A DNA stretch of 64,000 bases from Trigonopsis variabilis (Eukaryota; Ascomycota; Trigonopsidomycetes; Trigonopsidales; Trigonopsidaceae): contig PPXM03000004.1 in NCBI GenBank assembly GCA_003707065.3, forward strand, positions 992,001 to 1,056,000, read 5' to 3'. The notes below the pieces were generated by a model. That model was not told the DNA's origin. It searched no databases and saw only the letters and a program-made list of their open reading frames with translations. Below, piece after piece: positions 31,137 through 42,130 of the stretch; position 1 is the first letter of the stretch, and every line of letters starts with the position of its first letter. A program made the position numbers and the translations under genes.

Positions 31137-31256
31137 GGTTTCTCCTTGAATGACTACAGCGAGGTCAAAGAACACTAGATTTAAGAAATGAAATGCATAT
31201 GAAAAACTCAAACATATAATACAGTTGGCTTATTATACAGAGCTCTTGAGATACTT

Positions 31257-34200
31257 TTAGGAATGGGCAACATATGTCACAAGAAGCCATCCAGCAAATA
31301 TATTTGCTAGATGATGTAGATAATATGCATGCATCACTCCATACCCGATAACGTACCATGCAATAAATGCGAGTATACTACTCGAGACAAATTTCCACCA
31401 CCCAGATGAACGGGGAATGATTTTTCCACTAGCCACTTTCTCCACCAAAAACATAACCGGTACAATCGACAGCAAGTTATGACTAGAAGCAAAAGGCATG
31501 TTCCATCTCACCGACAAGTTATGAATCCACACGATTAGAAGGGTAACATTCACCGGAACAGTCCATAGTAAAAGAGTCAATAAACTCTGACAATAGTTGG
31601 AGAAGTTTATAAGCTGATCGACGGTCATCTTATTAATCGCAGCTGATGATGGTCCAAAAGAGCGAACCTTAAGTGCCACTCTTGCTTTTACTGAATTACT
31701 TAACTGGATAAGCGTAGCGACAACGAAAGCGAACTGATATGGTACCACAATGGCGACCAGAAAGGATAGAATGCCCATCATTATCCACCTCCTCCACATC
31801 ACTTTCCCAGGAGCAGCTCTTTCGAACAATGGAGCGGAGCCAGAGAGTATCCTTTTGCGAAACAACGACAACCAAGCATAATAGACGAATGCAAATATCG
31901 AAATGATAGCCTCGAGCACAAAATTCACAGCTATACATGTACCAGTTGACAGCAAAACAAACAACGGGCCAAGAAACCAAAAGGAGTTATCTTGCAAACC
32001 TAGGAAAAACTCCCTCTGAGGCGTCTGTTTGTTCAACAGCGTACTGCCATCATCGGTGAACACTCCAGCTCCTGCGGTAGCCAGGCCGCCAGTTCCCGAA
32101 GGCCCGCTGTCTTTACTATTGAGAAAGGATTGGCCAACAGCAGAAGAGCTTAAGAAACAGAGAATTATGGAGACAATGAGCAGCTTGGAGAGCCATTGTG
32201 ATACAAATATCGATAAGCCCTCCTTGAATGATATAAAGACTCCCGTGTCATCATAACGGCGGAATTGAATTAACATCACAATTGCAACGACAAGAAGAGG
32301 AAAGCAAGCCAGGGCGGTTCGGTAGCGGAGTACCAAGTTCCCAAGACTTCCCAGGACATCGAGTTCAACATTCATAGTCAGTTTATCTTTTATAAAAGGA
32401 TCTATCCATAGTTGAAGATGAACGTGCTCGCCATGTCTCGCACCAACAGAATGTGGCATATACGGGGCCATACCCCCATGAGAGCTGATATCAGCAGCAG
32501 TGAAATTAGAGAAAAACTTGCTTTCAAAAGGCTCGTTGACATATTGACGAAGCAGTGGTGGAAAGAATGCTTGTTGACGATCATTTTGAGAGGATGGCTC
32601 TCTAGAAAGGCGAACTTTATAAGAAAGCAACCCACTAAAAGCGCTCTGGATATTAATTTTCATCATTGTCGGTCTATTTTTTGGGATCTCCAAAGATGCT
32701 CCACCTAAAGCGAGCTGCCAGTTTGCCGAATCGATTGTGATAGTGTTACTAGCACTATCTACCATCTCAGCCAAAACGAATCCCTTCCGCGGACTATCAG
32801 CAAGGCTAAACAGCGATATAAAATCGTATTCAGCAACTTCGGAAAGGTTATATTGCATATAAAATAAAGGCTTTTCGTCTCTCGAATCCAAATGAGAAAA
32901 TGGAAGGATAACAGCGTCCTCACCAACATTCTTACAGTATAAGTCTGTGCCAGCAGATCTTCCACTGCTTGTTTCGCTTTGCTCTCGGAAATCGACCGTG
33001 CTCAAAGAAAGAGTTTCAGCAAGTGACAATTTCGGAGCATAAGCATATTTGCATAAAGCCACTTCCAGGCCGATATCCGCAGGAACGAAAGAGGGCTCCT
33101 CTTGGGATACAGATATTCTTGAATGCAAAGCAAAATCGGTTAAAAGAGTAAACATAAGGTCGTTTCGGGGAGGAGAAGCAGGAGGGATTGGGAACAAGTA
33201 GTTCCGCCTACCAGTTATAGAATCTAGAGATACCCGTCTTTTAAAAGGTAGAATGGATTCGGAAATATCCCCAAGCTTTAAAAGCACATCGGGAGTTGTA
33301 CTTGACGAACTAAGCGGTTTCAGGTCTGGTTCCAGTCCAGTTAGTAGATATTGCCTGAAAATGTCCATTCGCTCCTTCACTGGAACCGTTTTTGAAGGTA
33401 CAGTACTATCCACGATAGAAAGGAGTGCTAGAGCAATGCTTTTTCGGATCTGATCACACCAGACAATGGCTTGATGGTCCACGCTAGTCCATGCCTCTGG
33501 AATGGAAGAAGAAAACACCGTAAATCCATGGCTGAGAGGTACCAAAGAAGAAACCGATGTATAATCGGAAGGTACAACCTGATCGAGCTTACCTCCTGCA
33601 ATGGAGACAAGGGTGACGCCGATCAGAGGATTGCGGCCCACAAGATCATAAGAATAAGAGTCCCTCCAATAACGGTTTACCTTCTTATAAATGCGAACAA
33701 TGTCCCAATCAAAAGTAGCCGGTGGCAGAGCGTGGGGAGTTGATAGCGTGATGATTGTATTCACTGAGTCAGCAACATAATCATTTAATGTTACGACTGT
33801 GCGAGCCACTATACCACCCATAGAATGGCCCAGTAAGATGACTGACTTTGGAGCAACCACTCCTTCTCCTTCAGTGCTTTCGTCTTTATAGAGAGACAAA
33901 ATATAAGCTATAGCACTGTTACAATATTCGGCTTGATCCAAGAGAGTTCTGCCATGAAAAGCAGTGAAATCCTCGTTAAAATCAGCAGTGAAAAAGTCCA
34001 ATTTCTGAGACTTCATTTTGTGAGGTAAGTGGGCAGATGAAGCTAGAGATTGATAGAGGTAGGATGACGCTGCAGCTATGGCACGGACTTGACGATAGCT
34101 TCCAGCATTCCCTGGAATGAAAAGGACCGGGACACCCTCCGGTCGCAAGGTATCATCAACTCCTTGTTCGCGATACAGAAAGAGTGAATATTTCGAAGCA

Positions 34201-34622
34201 TACTCGGTGAATTTGGTGTCAAATCCTTTCAGTCGAACATAGGAAGGTATCATATAAGACATGCGACAGCCATTATTGTCCAACTGTAGACCGGTGAATG
34301 AGTAATAAACTAAGAGCAGAAAGACAATAGTAAAGCAACTAAGGATCGAAGTAAGCTTATATGGACTCTTAGATTTATAAGGTGCATGCATCGTCGAAGA
34401 GGGCTTTTCAGACTGATTCGGAGATTCGGCAGGCATTGTATGACCCTTTGAAGGAGCAGCCTTGTTTTTGCCTGATCGCGAATCGGAACTCTGAGATCGA
34501 GATCCTTCACTGGAACTCGAATACCTGGATGTATAATTATCTAGGTTTGAACATCTAGATGATAAACTGAGATTGTTATAGGACCGGTCTCCCGATTCTG
34601 AACTTTCAATAAATTTGGACAC
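31257..34622 (-). CDS. BST1: GPI inositol-deacylase BST1
   Basis: The frame runs from 34622 to the stop at 31257, 1121 codons. Its first codon is GTG, and the first in-frame ATG is 34436. A TTTTTTAG acceptor lies exactly at 34623, so a small 5' exon is likely; 34870-34853 (ATG plus five codons, GT donor, 230-nt intron) is one candidate, not proven. A Ser-rich cytosolic tip precedes TM1 near residues 91-110. The lipase motif GHSMGG at 265-270 holds the nucleophile Ser267, and several TM segments crowd the C-terminal third, as in Bst1/PGAP1. The enzyme removes the acyl chain from GPI inositol in the ER, which permits export and quality control of GPI proteins. Confidence 0.93.
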   Translation of the reverse strand: MSKFIESSESGDRSYNNLSLSSRCSNLDNYTSRYSSSSEGSRSQSSDSRSGKNKAAPSKGHTMPAESPNQSEKPSSTMHAPYKSKSPYKLTSILSCFTIVFLLLVYYSFTGLQLDNNGCRMSYMIPSYVRLKGFDTKFTEYASKYSLFLYREQGVDDTLRPEGVPVLFIPGNAGSYRQVRAIAAASSYLYQSLASSAHLPHKMKSQKLDFFTADFNEDFTAFHGRTLLDQAEYCNSAIAYILSLYKDESTEGEGVVAPKSVILLGHSMGGIVARTVVTLNDYVADSVNTIITLSTPHALPPATFDWDIVRIYKKVNRYWRDSYSYDLVGRNPLIGVTLVSIAGGKLDQVVPSDYTSVSSLVPLSHGFTVFSSSIPEAWTSVDHQAIVWCDQIRKSIALALLSIVDSTVPSKTVPVKERMDIFRQYLLTGLEPDLKPLSSSSTTPDVLLKLGDISESILPFKRRVSLDSITGRRNYLFPIPPASPPRNDLMFTLLTDFALHSRISVSQEEPSFVPADIGLEVALCKYAYAPKLSLAETLSLSTVDFREQSETSSGRSAGTDLYCKNVGEDAVILPFSHLDSRDEKPLFYMQYNLSEVAEYDFISLFSLADSPRKGFVLAEMVDSASNTITIDSANWQLALGGASLEIPKNRPTMMKINIQSAFSGLLSYKVRLSREPSSQNDRQQAFFPPLLRQYVNEPFESKFFSNFTAADISSHGGMAPYMPHSVGARHGEHVHLQLWIDPFIKDKLTMNVELDVLGSLGNLVLRYRTALACFPLLVVAIVMLIQFRRYDDTGVFISFKEGLSIFVSQWLSKLLIVSIILCFLSSSAVGQSFLNSKDSGPSGTGGLATAGAGVFTDDGSTLLNKQTPQREFFLGLQDNSFWFLGPLFVLLSTGTCIAVNFVLEAIISIFAFVYYAWLSLFRKRILSGSAPLFERAAPGKVMWRRWIMMGILSFLVAIVVPYQFAFVVATLIQLSNSVKARVALKVRSFGPSSAAINKMTVDQLINFSNYCQSLLTLLLWTVPVNVTLLIVWIHNLSVRWNMPFASSHNLLSIVPVMFLVEKVASGKIIPRSSGWWKFVSSSILAFIAWYVIGYGVMHAYYLHHLANIFAGWLLVTYVAHS

Positions 34623-35941
34623 CTAAAAAACTGCACAGCATTCTAGCACTACATTTGCTTCCAGCTATCTATAACTGCCAACAAAGCCTTCTAGACTGGC
34701 TTTTTCTTCACTTGAAAGGACTTGAAACAATCGTAGCAGGCTGTAGCTATCGTCCTTTAGCAAATGTGCAGACTCGTTATAGATAGAAACCAGAAGGATC
34801 GTAGTACTAAGTTTCGCATAATGTTAGAGGTCAACAAACAAATATAGCTCACTTTTGCCTTCTCAGGCATGTCTGACTCTAGGCAGTCCAAGCTTAGAAA
34901 GATCGGAGTTGTTTCTCAGACTGCGTTAATGAGAACTATAGTCTTCAAAAGCCCCAGTTAAGACAGTATAGGAGAATAGCGATGATGAATGACCGAGAAA
35001 AAGGAAGGTCAGGTGGAGTTTCCACTTCGCAGACGCTGAGCTTTTTCAGTACTCAATCGAAATCGGTTGCCGTTGACAGTCAAGCAACTCTTTCTGGTGG
35101 TAAGCTTTGTCCCCTTTATAGCATATGTCGTCTCTCACACCTGGATTCCAATGTATGACGACAACGGCTCTCCATTCTAGGAATTCGAACTTGAACGAAT
35201 TGACAAATGTCCAGAAGATATCAATATCATATCTAATGCCTAGTAGATCGTGAGTCGAGCCACTTGTAGCCTGATCTACCTAATGTACTTGAGGCTGATA
35301 TGATAGGAATTGCCGCAGGTCAGTATCATGTCTCGTTCATTCCGAGATAGCCATCGTCCAATCAATTATTGCATATTTTGTCAGTCACTATCCCACAATT
35401 TCGCTATCATCACTTTGAACGAGGGGACTATGGATAAGGTGTGATTTTATTTCTGGATATGTGATCTATGCTCTGTAGGTATTAGATGTCCGTTCAGGAA
35501 CCTAATTCCCTTTAATAGCCGTGGATTGCCATAATTTACATGCCAAGAACTCTTGACGCTTTACTTGATAAACAATGGTAGAACAATCAGTATGTCCCTA
35601 GGATTTCACTCTTGGCAATACTAAGATTCTTTTCCGAAAAAGAAGATGCTTCAAGCCCTTGTCTCTAGAGTAAGACTTCTAGATACTAACTACCTTGAGA
35701 ACTACAGCAATTTTGCCATAACAGAAACAAGAGCAATCTTTGTATAGTATACAATAGTTGATTCTATCTGTAATTTCAGACAGAAATATATATAGTACAA
35801 GTACGTTCGTCTGGTTATTGGCAGAAATCATGAGACTCCAGTAAAACACGTCTTACCAAGAGCAAGCTATCCTGAAATTCCCTGAAGTGGCTGCTCTGCG
35901 ATTGAGCGACAAGGGGTTTTCGTATCAAGACTCGACAAAGA
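34623..35941. other. 1.3 kb interval, possible small gene inside
   Basis: Between the 5' ends of BST1 and the 3' end of IRC3. On the plus strand an ATG at 34982 opens 57 codons to 35155 (Ser/Thr-rich, with TSQTLSFFSTQS). A good donor (GTAAGC near 35100) and an open frame at 35181-35240 suggest a spliced small gene, but no splice pair gives a continuous frame that I trust. The right part is AT-rich and has no coding signal. Confidence 0.35.
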
Positions 35942-38047
35942 TCACGGGACCACTTGACCGTCTGCTGCTGATGCTTTATCCATAGTCTCGGCCAGTTTAA
36001 CGAACTTCCGTTTGACTGCTGCCGTGCCCCCGTTGAAGATTAAAGTAGTGAGGTCTGAAGCTTGTCCTCGATTAAGACCCGTAAGTCCCCGCTGAAGAGA
36101 CGAGTATAAAGTCGCCCCTTTTCCATTTTTGCTCTCAAAGATCCTTCCCATCCGAGACTCTAGTAACTGGTTTTGTTTACTGGTAGCTTGTTCAGACCGC
36201 CAGCGTGCTGACTTGAGCATCATTGAGGCTCCCCTTCGATTCTGAATATAATGATCCGCGGCGTGGAAAGCATGCTCGAGAGTATCGAACTTGTCATTGA
36301 AAATGGTATGAGATAACGTGTAAAATTGTAGGCCATTTCGTGAGCTCATCTTCTGCTCTCGTCGAGTGTACGTGAGAGTATAAATTCCCTCTTTATCTCT
36401 TTCCAGCTTGTACCTTGCAGACAAATCGCTCAAGATCGCCTTGTCGTAGGAGATCGGGATCCAAGCAAACCTGCTTTCGGAGCAAAATCTGTAGATGCTC
36501 TCCTCGCTGTCTTGTTCATTTACTAGATATTCCATCAAAGAGTCATAGGTGATAAACTTCACCCGAATTCCGCTTGAATCATGTTTAACTGTTATTCCCG
36601 CTTTTTCCAATGACCGTATAGAGTCAACTAAAAGGTTCCTCTTTTCTTCTTGCTCCCATATTGCTTTACGATCTCGGAGTTCGTCTGCACTAGCTCTTTC
36701 GACAATAAGTCCAGGATCTAGCCCAAAGAGGGTAGGGATAGAGCGCAGACGCTTGTCGTTATTCCCAATCAAGTCAATCACATGACAGTCTGTCTTCGAT
36801 TCTGAAACTCTCATTCCTCGGCCCACCATTTGGATAAGTAGGTTTCTAGATCTTGTTGGTCTAGCTAGCAGAACGCAATCAATATTAGGTATATCAGTGC
36901 CTTCTGTGAACACCCCACAATTCAAGAGAACTTGAAAATTTCCTTGCTTGAACTCTTCCACGATCTTATCCCGTTCTCTTTTAGGCGTACTACCAACAAC
37001 ATGTCGCGCTGAAATCCCGTGTCGCCGAAACATCTCTTCCAGGCGCAGAATATGTTCAATATCTGCACAAAACACGATAGTTGACTTTCTCTCTTCAAGA
37101 TTAGCATATTTATACCAAGATCCAAACACTAAGTCAAGAGCCTCTTGAGACGTAAAAACCTTCGACAAAGCGGCAACATTAAAATCGCCATTTGTTTGTT
37201 GTATGTCTTTCAAGGAGATATTAGTCTTCACTGTGGTGAATTTGACAGGGCATAACCAACCCCCTCTCATCATTTCGATGAAATCGCGATCATAAGCTAT
37301 TTGGTCTATTATTCGGCTCAGTGCTAGACCATCATGTCTAAAAAGCGTAGCTGACATACCCACAACTTTGACTTTCGATTCAATGCTGGAGCAGCCGAAA
37401 TAGTCTAGGACTTCTAGAAAAGATCTTGAGACACCATGGTGAGCTTCATCGATCAAGACAAGCTTGAAAGTAGATGGATCCAAGTTCTCGTATCTCTTCC
37501 CTCTCTGAAGACTTTGAATACTGGCTATAACTATATCTTCGCCTGCGGTCCGATAAGGTCCCATTTCTATTCCAATACTTTTGTTTGGCATAACACGAAG
37601 ACAGTGATCATAGGCCTGCAAAGCTAATTCCCGGCGATGGACCAATATCAATGTCCTCGTTGCTTCCTTGTGCCATGAAGGTGTCTGATCAATCAAATGC
37701 GAGAATATCACAGTTTTACCTGAGCCTGTAGCTAAACTTACCCCGACCCGATTAACGCCTTTATCGAAACATTCTAATATGGAGTCAATACATTCTTCCT
37801 GATAAGGCCTAAGTTTTACTACTGCAGCTCCACCTTCTTCAGAAAGATCTGGATCGAAGGTGGTCACATCATTATTTGACGCAAGTGAAGATTGCGTAGA
37901 AATGTTTTGAATTCCATATAAGCCTCTTCTCATGGACATCACATTATTAGCATTGAACGTAGGTTTCAGCTGTAGTCTAGCTTCTAAGTAAAAGGCTGCT
38001 TTCCCATAACGCGTCAAGCACAGCTTAATGCCATTTGCACTTAGCAT
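35942..38047 (-). CDS. IRC3: Mitochondrial superfamily 2 helicase IRC3
   Basis: Single exon, 701 residues from the ATG at 38047. A basic leader suits mitochondrial import. SF2 motifs are in order: Q-like LRPYQEECI, Walker A ATGSGKT at 106-112, Ia LVHRREL, II DEAH at 200-203, III SAT, IV and V in the C-terminal RecA domain (NCGVFTEGTDIP) and VI QMVGRGMR. The C-terminal extension of about 240 residues is usual for Irc3. In yeast Irc3 is a branch-migrating dsDNA translocase needed for mitochondrial DNA stability. It resembles bacterial UvrB/type I restriction-like helicases, but eukaryotic length and neighbours leave little doubt. Confidence 0.93.
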   Translation of the reverse strand: MLSANGIKLCLTRYGKAAFYLEARLQLKPTFNANNVMSMRRGLYGIQNISTQSSLASNNDVTTFDPDLSEEGGAAVVKLRPYQEECIDSILECFDKGVNRVGVSLATGSGKTVIFSHLIDQTPSWHKEATRTLILVHRRELALQAYDHCLRVMPNKSIGIEMGPYRTAGEDIVIASIQSLQRGKRYENLDPSTFKLVLIDEAHHGVSRSFLEVLDYFGCSSIESKVKVVGMSATLFRHDGLALSRIIDQIAYDRDFIEMMRGGWLCPVKFTTVKTNISLKDIQQTNGDFNVAALSKVFTSQEALDLVFGSWYKYANLEERKSTIVFCADIEHILRLEEMFRRHGISARHVVGSTPKRERDKIVEEFKQGNFQVLLNCGVFTEGTDIPNIDCVLLARPTRSRNLLIQMVGRGMRVSESKTDCHVIDLIGNNDKRLRSIPTLFGLDPGLIVERASADELRDRKAIWEQEEKRNLLVDSIRSLEKAGITVKHDSSGIRVKFITYDSLMEYLVNEQDSEESIYRFCSESRFAWIPISYDKAILSDLSARYKLERDKEGIYTLTYTRREQKMSSRNGLQFYTLSHTIFNDKFDTLEHAFHAADHYIQNRRGASMMLKSARWRSEQATSKQNQLLESRMGRIFESKNGKGATLYSSLQRGLTGLNRGQASDLTTLIFNGGTAAVKRKFVKLAETMDKASAADGQVVP

Positions 38048-38506
38048 AATCTTAAAGAGCCACTTGTTTTATGTCTTAAGGCTCACGACGAGATAGATCG
38101 TTGCGTCTTAGAGAAATTCTGAAGAGAAACGCAATATGGGAACTTGACTCTGCAAGAACAGGCCTTGAATCATGAAACTCAAAACTCCCGATGGATGCGA
38201 TTTCAGCCGGGGTTTCTGAGAAATCCAGTCTTCTTCAACCCTGTTTGATCTTTAGCCAATGTGGAGTCAGGACGACAGCCAGAAAATTAGTAGGACGGAG
38301 TTAGCGGTAAATGATGTCTATGAATACACGTAATACACGTAAATCGTGAAGAGATAGAGAGCACTTACTAGAGCCGTAATGATGTCTTACTATTAACCTA
38401 AGTAGAACTACACATTAATTTACAGTTTTTATTATCATCTTTTAAGTCACGACTTGCGCTAGGTTTCCCGAATCATTTGAGCTCAGCTCTTCTGCGATGA
38501 CGCTCA
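38048..38506. other. Spacer upstream of IRC3
   Basis: 459 bp between two minus-strand genes; a short direct repeat (AATACACGTAA twice near 38330-38345) is the only pattern seen. Confidence 0.35.
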
Positions 38507-40497
38507 TCAACACCATGTGAACACCGGATTTCTTTTAACATTCTCCAACCTTTCGACAATCACCTCTCTTTGGTGAACATCCTGTGCAACCATGTATCCG
38601 CTATGACTGTCGCCTGATAATGAGCGCGCTCCTACGCTGTTAGAAGCGCTCGCACTATCTTGTATTTCCGAATCATCCGTCTGAAAATCCGATTTTAAGG
38701 TACTGTGAGTCTCCCTAGCTTTCAGTGGATGGTAGTTTTTATCCCTTCCTGTCTGCTTGAGAGCCGGAAATTCCCTAGGTTCGTCGAAGTTCTCGTCGTC
38801 GGTGATGCTTGCGCGCCCGCCGGTTGTAGGCGGACTCAGTAAAGGCCTCTCTTCTTCATTTCCCTTATGTAGTCTACTGGGGATAGCATAGCGATTCGTT
38901 CTCACAGAATGAGAAAGAGGACTCACGTTATACTGCAATTCGTCGTCACTTGCTCCATCTTCGTCCTCCTCTGCGATGTAGTTTTCGTGGAATTCAAACT
39001 TATGCCGCGGAGGTATATGAGAGACAGCTAAAGGAATCTGCATAATATCATCCCATACCATGACGCTCGGCCGTCTAGCTAATTCCAGGGGACCTTGAGT
39101 ACGATCTCGAAGAGTTTCAACGACATTGAAAGCTTGACCTTTCATGAGTGCAAGTTGCTTCTTCCACATCCGCGGTTTGAAATCCGAATCTCTCGAGAAG
39201 CACTCTTGCAGAAGACTTGCTGTCTCTTGCCACCAATAGGTTGAACATATCAAAGGGAGAAAATGCTCTCTTGTATTGTCTGAAAAGGGAAGGCCTATCA
39301 GGGAAACTGGTAAGAAGAGCCAGCCAAACGGGTAAGATCGCCATTCGTCAGGGTGCTTCCAAGGAAAAGATAAACCAGAGTCTATGGCACCGATTTTCAC
39401 TTTTCTTTTACCAGTTTGCTCGTCCATCTCTACCTTGATCATCCAGTTGTCAGAGCCTCTATCTGTGTTCCTCATTATATAGTCCAGAATCACAAGCTTT
39501 TCGAGTTCCATCCTAAACTGTTGCTGTAGCTCTGGGGTCCAGAACTCCTCTGCACTTGGAGACTGTGATGATGGATATTGGGATTCATCTTCTCCCGACT
39601 GATGATGGCTCGACCCTGATGCCGACAATAAAGAAAGGTCGTAGTGGCCTTCTGAGTCTAGTACATGGTGGTTGTTTGACGATGTAAGTGGCCCTTTCGG
39701 ACGCCGTTCTGGCCATGGATGTTCTCGAAAAAAGGACGTGGCGTCCTTATAGCCATGAAGGAAGAGTTGGAACGAGCCGACCTTTTTAGGGAGGGGGATA
39801 CCCTTTTTGTTATATCTCCGCTTGTCGAAGTAGCGGTAATAGAATGACTTCGACGATAGATAGACAGTGTCGGTGTAAGGAACGATGTAAGTCATCAGTT
39901 GACGGTCTAAAATTGAGGCTGCAGCCTCACTGATGTATCCAAGATTAGGTATCAAACTGCATAGGTTAACAATGAAACTCGGGCATATAATTCATACCAG
40001 GACCTGCCAAAGAAGCAAGGAAAAAGGTTCCTGTGCACCCACTTAGTCCATTTCGGGCTCAGAGGCCCGTAGGGCTCCTCGTCTTTTGGCTTGAACACTC
40101 CAACGACTAGACCTGACCTGTCGTAGACAAAATAAGAGCCTGATGAACCCTGTGATATCAGCTTCGGTTGGACTCCGCTTGAGATAGCATCGACGGTGGC
40201 ATCTACAATCCGTTCGAAGTGATCTCTCGAAGCATGCTCAATCGATGGATCCTTGCCAGTGTATAAGGGGCAATTAGGCGGGGGGACAAAGACCGAGTAG
40301 TATATAGGGAGATTATCACTTTGAATGGCGTGGTTACCTAGCGATATTGATAATCGAGAGATCGTTTTCTTGTACCGAGAAGACAACTCTCCGGCCCAGC
40401 GCTCGAATGTCTGATTCAATGCATCCAGTGACTTCCTCTTGGTGAAAGGGGGTCTAGAAGGCACCTCTTGCGCACCCTGAGCCTCCTCATCGTTCAT
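38507..40497 (-). CDS. LSB6: Type II phosphatidylinositol 4-kinase LSB6
   Basis: Two exons, 40497-39998 and 39956-38507, with a 41-nt intron; 649 residues. The splice joins FGRSC to [11 protein letters not shown], a conserved block. The glycine loop QGSSGSYFV and the ATP lysine in [13 protein letters not shown] are in exon 1. The Cys-rich motif here reads FPCFFGRSC, while mammals have a CCPCC palmitoylation site. Exon 2 has the catalytic [11 protein letters not shown] and the metal-binding IDSGLSFPW. The enzyme makes PI4P on endosomal and vacuolar membranes; yeast Lsb6 also binds Las17. A Ser-rich C-terminal region of about 130 residues is extra and probably disordered. Confidence 0.95.
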
Positions 40498-41598
40498 GGT
40501 TGATGGTTGCGTTAGCTGAGTGCACGTGATGGATGTGAAATGGCTTTCTGCCGAGACGTTCGCGGGCGATGCTGAACCGTCGACAAGGTTCCTAAAAGTA
40601 CAAATAAATTCTGGATAGCACAGAGGAAGCTTTTACACGATGTGAAATACCGAGGATTCATATATTAACGAGACAGAAGATGCAACAATGCTTATCTCGA
40701 GCTACAAACTATACTTCCATGCGATAGATAGGAGCAATAAGAGGATCCACGAAGTACACACCTTAAGCGTAGAAACTGAAATTGTTCATGGTATCATGTG
40801 CATCAATCATGACAGCAACATGACTACAGGTCTCATATAGTTGAACCCTTGGTAATACGTCGGAGAGGTCATCAGATCGAGACTGTTATCGAATCAGAAG
40901 GCCCTAAAACAAGGTATCAAGCTGACTACCAGTTGGCGACATAAACGCAGAATATAGCAATGTTTTATAGATTCCATACAGACTAGCCGCTCAGCTGGTC
41001 ACAAGATCGCCGGTTAAATAAGCATGCTACAGATTTTAAATGTCAGGTACTATTAGAAATAGTAATTAGGAATAGTAATGTGGGGTCCATCAGTGATGCA
41101 AAAAGGCTGCGAACAAATCATCATGCCTTCTTTACTTATCGAATCTTCTGTGATCTGATTAATAGCGCCTTGGGAATGATTACCTAAACAGAGATACGAC
41201 AACAGACCCTTTTCCATGTCACGCAATCGTAAGCATCGGCTGCTCCAAGATCGGTCGATCAAGAAGCCGACTAAGAAAAAGAGCAGGTAATAAAACAGAC
41301 AATTCGAATTCGAATGTCTCTGCAGATACTATCTGCACGGTAACGGGCCTGAAACAATCATCGTCCGTCGAAGGCCTTCCCCAGGTGGAGACAGACAGTC
41401 ACAACCAACCACCTCATGTTCTCGGTGGAGCCAAAAGTGATAAGACCGATAGGAATTGTTCTTATCAAGGCAACCTCGGGCCCAAGGCCCATTAAGATGT
41501 CAAATTTTGACTGCATAGCATTATTGAAAAAGCTTTACCACTAGTTACTATCTATTGCATGGCTGAAAATTAAAGATGCACAAGGCTATGGAAATACG

Positions 41599-41606
41599 TG
41601 ACGTCA
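41599..41606. promoter_or_regulatory. CRE palindrome TGACGTCA
   Basis: A perfect ATF/CREB consensus octamer in the GATA-factor upstream region. In fungi such sites bind bZIP factors of the Atf1/Sko1 type. Occupancy is not known. Confidence 0.4.
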
Positions 41607-41652
41607 CGCTCATTGATCGACCAATCGCTAACCCTCGCGCACACATGACCAT

Positions 41653-41683
41653 GATCAAGAAGAAGAGTCAGTTCTTCTTGATC
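41653..41683. repeat. Perfect 12-bp inverted repeat with 7-nt loop
   Basis: GATCAAGAAGAA at 41653-41664 is exactly inverted at 41672-41683, with a 7-nt loop. Transcribed, it would be a strong A/U-rich hairpin. It sits about 450 bp before the GATA-factor ATG, in leader or promoter; no family is known to me. Confidence 0.75.
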
Positions 41684-42130
41684 TTTCTGGGTCCTCGGCA
41701 CATAAGAACATGATTTCGGCAGGCCAAGCGCATATAGTCATCAACTGTAACCGACAAAATCAGCATCAGGAAAACCATTCAATTCAGATGAAGATCGGTC
41801 GCTACAACGTGACTCAAATTATACTATAGTAGGCATTCCTAATGTACAACAAGGCTCATGAATAACCACAATTCACGTATTTTAAACAAGTGCGAAAGAG
41901 ACAAATAGTTAAATCATACAGATGCATATTCTTCTTTGACCAAATTTTTTTGTTTCCCTTTTCATTTTGTGATGCTTATCTTATCACCCTTTTGCCCAGT
42001 GGTCTCTACATTGTGGCACTTCTATTCTGAGACCGTCACGTGCCCGACCGATAAGAAATTTTCGACACCGAATCCATCGATATCACTCAGACTTCACCTC
42101 TCCACAGTGGGGATATCAGACTTCTAATAC

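Larger units (their letters stand above)
40691..42055. promoter_or_regulatory. GATAAG cluster upstream of the GATA factor
   Basis: Seven GATAAG/CTTATC hexamers: 40691, 41135, 41439, 41461, 41975, 41980 (overlapping pair) and 42050. Chance would give fewer than one in this 1.6 kb, counting both strands. The cluster precedes a GATA-factor gene; fungal nitrogen GATA factors of the Dal80/Gzf3/AreB group are known to cross- and autoregulate. A CACGTG lies at 42037-42042. Confidence 0.5.
40498..42130. other. 1.6 kb divergent region upstream of LSB6 and the GATA gene
   Basis: Long non-coding interval with many candidate regulatory sites, listed separately (GATAAG cluster, CRE palindrome, hairpin). 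Minor ORFs on both strands have no family resemblance. Confidence 0.45.

Noticed and set aside
34982-35155. PCNA-binding (PIP) box in the small ORF
   Set aside because: QTLSFF is shorter than the Q-x2-h-x2-a-a pattern, so it does not qualify.
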